From Limanda limanda (taxonomy: Eukaryota; Chordata; Actinopteri; Pleuronectiformes; Pleuronectidae), in NCBI RefSeq assembly GCF_963576545.1, contig NC_083638.1:28734900-28798899 (forward strand): 64,000 nucleotides of DNA, in the 5' to 3' direction. Below the pieces are notes generated by a model. The model saw only the letters and a list, made by a program, of their open reading frames with translations, made no database searches and was not told the origin of the DNA. Shown here one piece after another: positions 59,310 through 64,000 of the stretch (within the stretch, counting starts at the first letter, position 1; the number at the start of each line of letters is the position of its first letter). The position numbers were made by a program, and so were the translations under genes.

Positions 59310-60849
59310 GAATTATGTTGCCGATGGACAAATCCACAAAGCCACAAAATGTTCACTGACAACATATTTAACTATGTTGTAGTGCCATATCCGACGGTAG
59401 CAACTAATAATAAAAAGGCTTTTAATGGGATTGTTTTAGAGCCTCTCAGCAAAGCCCATGAAACAAATTGGGGTCTTTGGGTTTCACTCACCATCACCAG
59501 AGGGTTTGTGTTGCCAAAAACTGACCTCATCACACTCAGGACTGAAACTATATGAACCCCTGTCTCTGGTGTCCCTGTGCGATCCCAGAGTTCACTCTGA
59601 TCCCCTCTCTGTAGCACACACGCAAAACATTGCTTGGAAACATGATCCATGCAGCAACGCTTCCTCACAAATTTAGTGAAAGAAATCAGTAAAATACAGA
59701 CAAGAAGGGTTAATGAAGAATGTACATTTCTTGCTTAGTTACAATATGATGATTGGGTTTAATTTAATTTGATTTTAGGAACTATTTTTTATTTCATTAA
59801 TGACTGAATGTTTTTTTAAATCATTTTGAAACTATTTTAATATAGAAAAAGAAAAATCTGGGTTCTATTTGACACACAAGTTAATATGTATATCAGAGTA
59901 TTTCAGTTAAATTACTTCATGAATTATACAACAGCACATGTCTTTTAGCAGATCAATGCATTATTATTATAACACAACATTTGAACTATCACACAGCTAT
60001 ATGTTACAGATGTTCTCTAAAGATGTTATCTCCTGCTTTTCCAGGCTCTCCTAGCTAGACCAGAAAACTGACGAGTGACTTTTAGCATCTACCACCGTTC
60101 AACTGATTGAGACGCAGCATTAATCAAACAATCAAACGCAGCCTTCCTGGAAGAGCACATAGTCTTTTCTCCTGGAAATGACAACTCAGAAGAGGAGGTG
60201 GAAATATTGTTGTTCCCGTTTCAAAATATATGTCTTGTCATCAAATCATCCAGATTGGAAAAACGATAAATCCTTGTGACCTTTAAATCCCAAATATGCA
60301 AGGAGTCTTTGTTACAGTGCGAACGCAGAACTGACTTGGCAGGGTCAGCTGGTGGTGAACTGGAAGGTTTAGACAATGCGTGCGGCATCTTGCAAAGCAA
60401 TCGCCATTACGTACAGCTCAGCTTTAAAACGTTAAAGGATGATAAAATAAAAACATGAAATATGAGATAGTAGTGTTTTTCCAATGGAAAGCACAGAAAC
60501 AATCACTTAAATGGCACATGACCAGAGCGGGACGAGGAAGTCTTTGGGAAATAGCTACTAGGCTTTAAATGCATTTCGAAAATTATTTTCTATTTGATTT
60601 TATTTATTCTTCATTTATCTGCTGTATGGAGCATTAAGGTGCATTATCTTCCATCAAATGTAGTGGTATTTTAAATCAGCAAAAAGTCACCGATAGATTT
60701 CTTCTGCATGGTGCATGACAAATGAATTTGTCCCCCAACCCAGTGAACTGGGTGTGCAGTGAGGGTTTTGGTGGCTCAGCTCTGGGCTCCACATGCTGCA
60801 GTAATCTAGGGAGGGTTAGGATAAAGCCTGGCTTCGCCCCACTCTCTGC
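59310..60849. other. Region upstream of mef2 leader, nothing recognisable
   Basis: No gene or repeat named. The mef2 proximal promoter would be at the right end of this stretch if the exon at about 60850-61160 is real. Confidence 0.35.
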
Positions 60850-61160
60850 CTCCTCCCAGATCAGATGAGATTAGGCAAGAGCTAAGGAGCTCTGGGGTAA
60901 GGCAGGGCTGAGAGACACTGAGGCTGAGGAGGGACACAGCGAGGCAGGTGGGCTCCCCTGCAAGAGGAGAAAGCTGGAGAGAGGAGGCGAGTTCACTCTC
61001 AAGACTTCAGGATCAAACATGCTGGTGCACATGACAGAGTAATGCTGTGGAGCAAGAGAGACAAGTTGCACCTTCAAGGAGATCTACTTGATTGATGACA
61101 GAATTGAATTTTGGATTCCAGAGAAGACACCGGGTTTGTGTGATTGTGGTTGGGAATCTG
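60850..61160 (+). other. Candidate non-coding leader exon of mef2
   Basis: A GC-richer, purine-rich stretch (CTGAGGCTGAGGAGGGACAC, GAGAGGAGGCGAGTTCACTC) ends in a consensus donor, CTG|GTGAGT, at 61161. It lies 430 bp before the acceptor of the mef2 coding exon and is on the same strand. It contains no ORF of note. The left limit is a guess. It could also be ordinary sequence upstream, with the true leader elsewhere (see 43930-44082). Confidence 0.4.
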
Positions 61161-61592
61161 GTGAGTTATCATGTCCTTGTTGCTGGGTGGTCAGTTTACC
61201 TTGGGGTGCGTTATACCCTGGTGACATCTCTCCAAGGACTGTGGAAATATCAGTGAGATAGACTGCAGCTCATGGCAATTTACCACATTAGCTGCAACCA
61301 GGTTTGGCAGATTATCTGTAAAACTGGTGATCAGCCATTTGAAAATATGAGAAGAATGTTGTTGTTTTTTGCTGGATTGATTTTCCTGGTATTATCTTCA
61401 GTCTTGTAAACCACCTGGGTTTGACAATGCAGATGCAAGGAATCGATGAGCCCTTGCCAAGTGATGCTCTTGTGAAGATGCACTATTGAAAAGCTTTGGC
61501 TGAATATACTTGCTTGTGTCATTGTTGGTGCTGTGAAGACTTAATGACACTGGGATTAAATTGACTCTTGTCTCTGCCTTTCTCTTTTTCAG

Positions 61593-61726
61593 CAAGCAAT
61601 GCCAAGCTGTTCCTGGAGCGACAGAGCTGACAGAGAGACTATATGTTGACGAGTGTCTGTTGAAGCCTTCACTACCTGGAGCTTACTGATATTCTGCTTC
61701 AGCTTTTACCGGGAGGTGTTGTGAAA
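61593..61726 (+). other. mef2: mef2 5' UTR part of first coding exon, with two uORFs
   Basis: The acceptor is strong (TGCCTTTCTCTTTTTCAG ending at 61592). The following 134 nt hold two upstream ATGs. The first opens a 17-codon ORF including the stop (61599-61649). The second, in another frame, opens a 7-codon ORF (61643-61663) that overlaps the first. Both end before the main ATG, so they could lower translation of the main frame. Confidence 0.8.
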
Positions 61727-61780
61727 ATGGGGAGGAGGAAGATCCAGATCACACGGATCGTGGATGAGAGGAACCGACAG
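61727..61780 (+). CDS. mef2: MEF2 transcription factor, first coding exon (MADS-box start)
   Basis: The exon encodes MGRRKIQITRIVDERNRQ and ends at a donor GTCAGT. The vertebrate MEF2 first coding exon has the same length (54 nt) and the same exon end after RNRQ. MEF2 proteins are MADS-box DNA-binding activators of muscle, heart, neural and immune genes. These residues form the N-terminal arm and the start of the DNA-contacting helix. ITRI fits the MEF2A/MEF2C type rather than MEF2D (IQRIT) or MEF2B (ISRIL). Two residues differ from the usual A/C form: Arg4 for Lys and Val12 for Met, both conservative. The start context (AAAATGG) is good. The rest of the gene is beyond the right edge. Confidence 0.95.
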
Positions 61781-62869
61781 GTCAGTGTCCCTTTCCTATT
61801 ATTCTGACTTCTATATTATGACCATTTCAGTTCCTTTCTCCTGACACTACTCTGTTAAACATCTCGTCAGGGTTCTTTATCACAACATGCATCCATACAA
61901 ACATGTACAACAACACCTTGCTGCAGAAAGTTTCAGTCGTTATTTTTAGTTTTTTTTTTATGATATCTGACAGATTTAAAGTGGGTATTGTTTTGAACCT
62001 GAACACAAAATATTGTACAGATGTGCAAGTATTGAAAGTTTTAAGGAACACTTTGTAAAGCTATCCCTCGAGGAGCCATGTGTGTATCCCCCTGCAGTTT
62101 CAATCGAAAGAACTCGTGTGAGCTGCTTTACTTTTCAGAGAGCAGTGGTCACAGCTGGTGGCGAGGGCAGTAATTTGGGGTTAGCTTGGTCCGAGCGGCA
62201 CCCTGTCATTAGCAGGGTGGGTCAGCGTTAGGGACACACAGTGGCCTTCTCTCCTCACAGTCTCCCTGCTCCACCACACTGCTGCCCACTGGAATCCCTC
62301 TCTGTCTGTCTCCTCTATATATATCACCTCCAGCAGCACAACAAATACCAGCCTGTCTGGAGGGAAGGCGCAGGCTCTGGAAATAGGGATGTGGCTGGAA
62401 AATAAATATCTGGGATGATGTTTGTATATGATGTTTGGCTGTCTTGGTCAGACCATTTTTAGATGGACACTGCTTTAGCTGTGCACTATCACTGGAGCCT
62501 GCTGTAAATTTAGGTTCTAGCACTCTATTTTGGGAAGTTGGTCTGTTCTTGTTTTTTATCTGCCAAGTGCATCAAGTGCTTTAGCCGTTTTTCCTCAAAC
62601 CATCATACGAGTCACTCTGCAGTGTGTATGGTGCTGTAGTAGTCGATTCATCAGCTTTCAACACACACATGTACAGAAAGAGGAACAAGGTGATTATCTC
62701 TTTTCTTAGAAATGTGTTTTCAAGTCATGCTCAACTTTGTTTCGGAAAAAAACAGAAGAAAAAAAAACTTTCCTGCCAATAAACAGAAGTATAGTGAGAA
62801 CTGTTCATTTCAACACTATCATCTAGTTACTGATGCAGTGTTTGTTCATTGAGCACTGTCATTAACATA
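61781..62869 (+). other. First coding intron of mef2
   Basis: Intronic DNA with no further exon seen. The exon encoding the remainder of the MADS box (a VTFTKRKFGL-like start) is not in the window. Confidence 0.6.
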
Positions 62870-63150
62870 CACCAAGGAGGTTATGTTTTGATCTAAGTTT
62901 GTTTATTAGCAGGGTTTTAAAAACGACTGAACGGATTTCCATGAAATGTTGTGGAGGGGTGGGGCATTACCCAAGAGAGAGCCCATTAAAATTTGATGAG
63001 GATCCAGATCATGGGGTGGATCCAGGGTTTTCTCTTTCACTTTTTTTTCTCAAAGTGAGATAGGGTGTTTTAAAACATTGATTTCTCAGAGAGGGATACA
63101 TGTTTTTGATGGGGACTGATATTCATGAGATCCAGATCCCCCAAAAAATC
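62870..63150 (+). repeat. Dispersed repeat Y, copy 4
   Basis: CACCAAGGAGGTTATGTTTT, GACTGAACGGATTTCCATGA, GTGGATCCAGGGTTTTCTCT and GAGATAGGGTGTTTT occur in the family order. It lies inside the mef2 intron. Confidence 0.75.
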
Positions 63151-64000
63151 TGGTGCATTTAAATGTGTCTTCATAAGGGAACATTTAAATTCACAATTGA
63201 ACTAGATTTATATGTGGATTTTTTCCCTCACCCAAGTTTCTAGCATAAGTGTAAATGTTCAGCCTGGTTGAACATGAACTCTGTTGACCATCTACTTTCC
63301 CACCAGAACATGGGATGTTATAGGAGATTCAACATCTTGGCTCGGGACACTTTGATCTCCAGACATTACAAAAACAATTGAAATTGTATTGGAGACAGAT
63401 GATCTTATATAAGACCGATTAGGAAAACGTTTAAAGAAAATTCTACTTTTACGAACAAACAGAAGAATAAATCATATATAGCATTCCCTCTTCGGCTCTG
63501 TGTGGTAAAGCATATACAGTATAAAGCCACAGTTCTATCATGCATGATGGTACTCTCTTCAGCTCCCTTGGTAGAAGCCTCCAAGTAGGACAGGAGATAA
63601 AGAGTGGCATTAAGTAACTGGGCTCCACACATTTAACCTACATATTCCACACTTAACTCTCATGACAGTTACCTGACGTCCAGTGAGGTCCACATCAATG
63701 GAAGCACTTCATGTTCTTTCTTGCACACAGGTAAACAAATGTGGGGATCATCCTGGTACCAGTCATAGAGGAGTTTGTTTGTTCATTTCAGGAGCACGTA
63801 GCAGAGAAAATATAGGAGACTGGGTGTTTTCTCCCGGCCCATGTGAAATGCACACATGCTTGTTTGAGTCTGCTGCTGTGATTAGGAGGTTTCTGGGTTT
63901 TCTCACCCCTCTTTCAAGTTATGTTTATAGGATAATTTATACTTCCCCTCAGTGAACTGCAACACTTGGCAGAACACCAACTCAAACCTTTGGGGAGAAA
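63151..64000 (+). other. mef2 intron to the window edge, nothing recognisable
   Basis: No exon, RNA gene or named repeat seen. Confidence 0.45.

Overview
The window looks like nuclear DNA of a teleost fish, probably a percomorph. Genes are split into small exons with GT/AG borders and kilobase-sized introns. Simple repeats are long and numerous. The dispersed repeats (Tc1-like transposons, hAT, tRNA-derived SINEs, L2/Rex1-like LINE pieces, short MITEs) are of kinds I know from ray-finned fish. I see no operons, CRISPR arrays, complete tRNA or rRNA genes, or other prokaryotic features. Almost all of the six-frame open reading frames here are chance or repeat-derived.

Three genes can be supported. 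(1) The 3' end of a coiled-coil protein gene on the + strand, with exons at 306-395, 24563-24711 and 34684-35008. The reading frame and phase carry through all three, and the last exon ends in TAA with a poly(A) signal about 380 bp downstream. I could not name this gene. (2) rnf182, on the - strand at 10288-11016, a one-exon coding sequence for a RING-type E3 ubiquitin ligase with two membrane segments. It lies inside the 24-kb intron of gene 1, in the opposite orientation. (3) The start of a MEF2 transcription-factor gene on the + strand. Its first coding exon (61727-61780) encodes the first 18 residues of the MADS box. The rest of the gene lies beyond the right edge. Two upstream stretches (about 43930-44082 and about 60850-61160) look like possible non-coding leader exons.

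Layout: 1-35.4 kb is gene 1, with rnf182 nested in it. Its introns hold a solo-LTR-like insertion (5932-6232), two Tc1 relics (7860-8600 and 15396-16310, the second split by another repeat), a hAT element with target-site duplications (17989-19284), LINE and SINE pieces and a long (TG)n tract. From 35.4 to about 60.8 kb is intergenic or far-upstream mef2 DNA. It is dominated by simple repeats, a duplicated segment of about 190 bp with a 20-bp minisatellite grown from one copy, MITEs and SINEs. From 60.8 to 64 kb is the 5' part of mef2 and its first coding intron.

The most unusual object is the hAT element at 17989-19284. It has an 8-bp target-site duplication and CAGGG-type inverted ends, and carries what looks like the first exon of its own transposase on the - strand. 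Inside it, on the + strand, is a piece matching the 3' end of 18S ribosomal RNA followed by GC-rich, spacer-like DNA. Other points worth checking are a weak UG-rich splice acceptor next to the (TG)n tract in gene 1, overlapping upstream ORFs in the mef2 leader, and two perfect short hairpins with 4-nt loops. I found no complete new multi-gene system.
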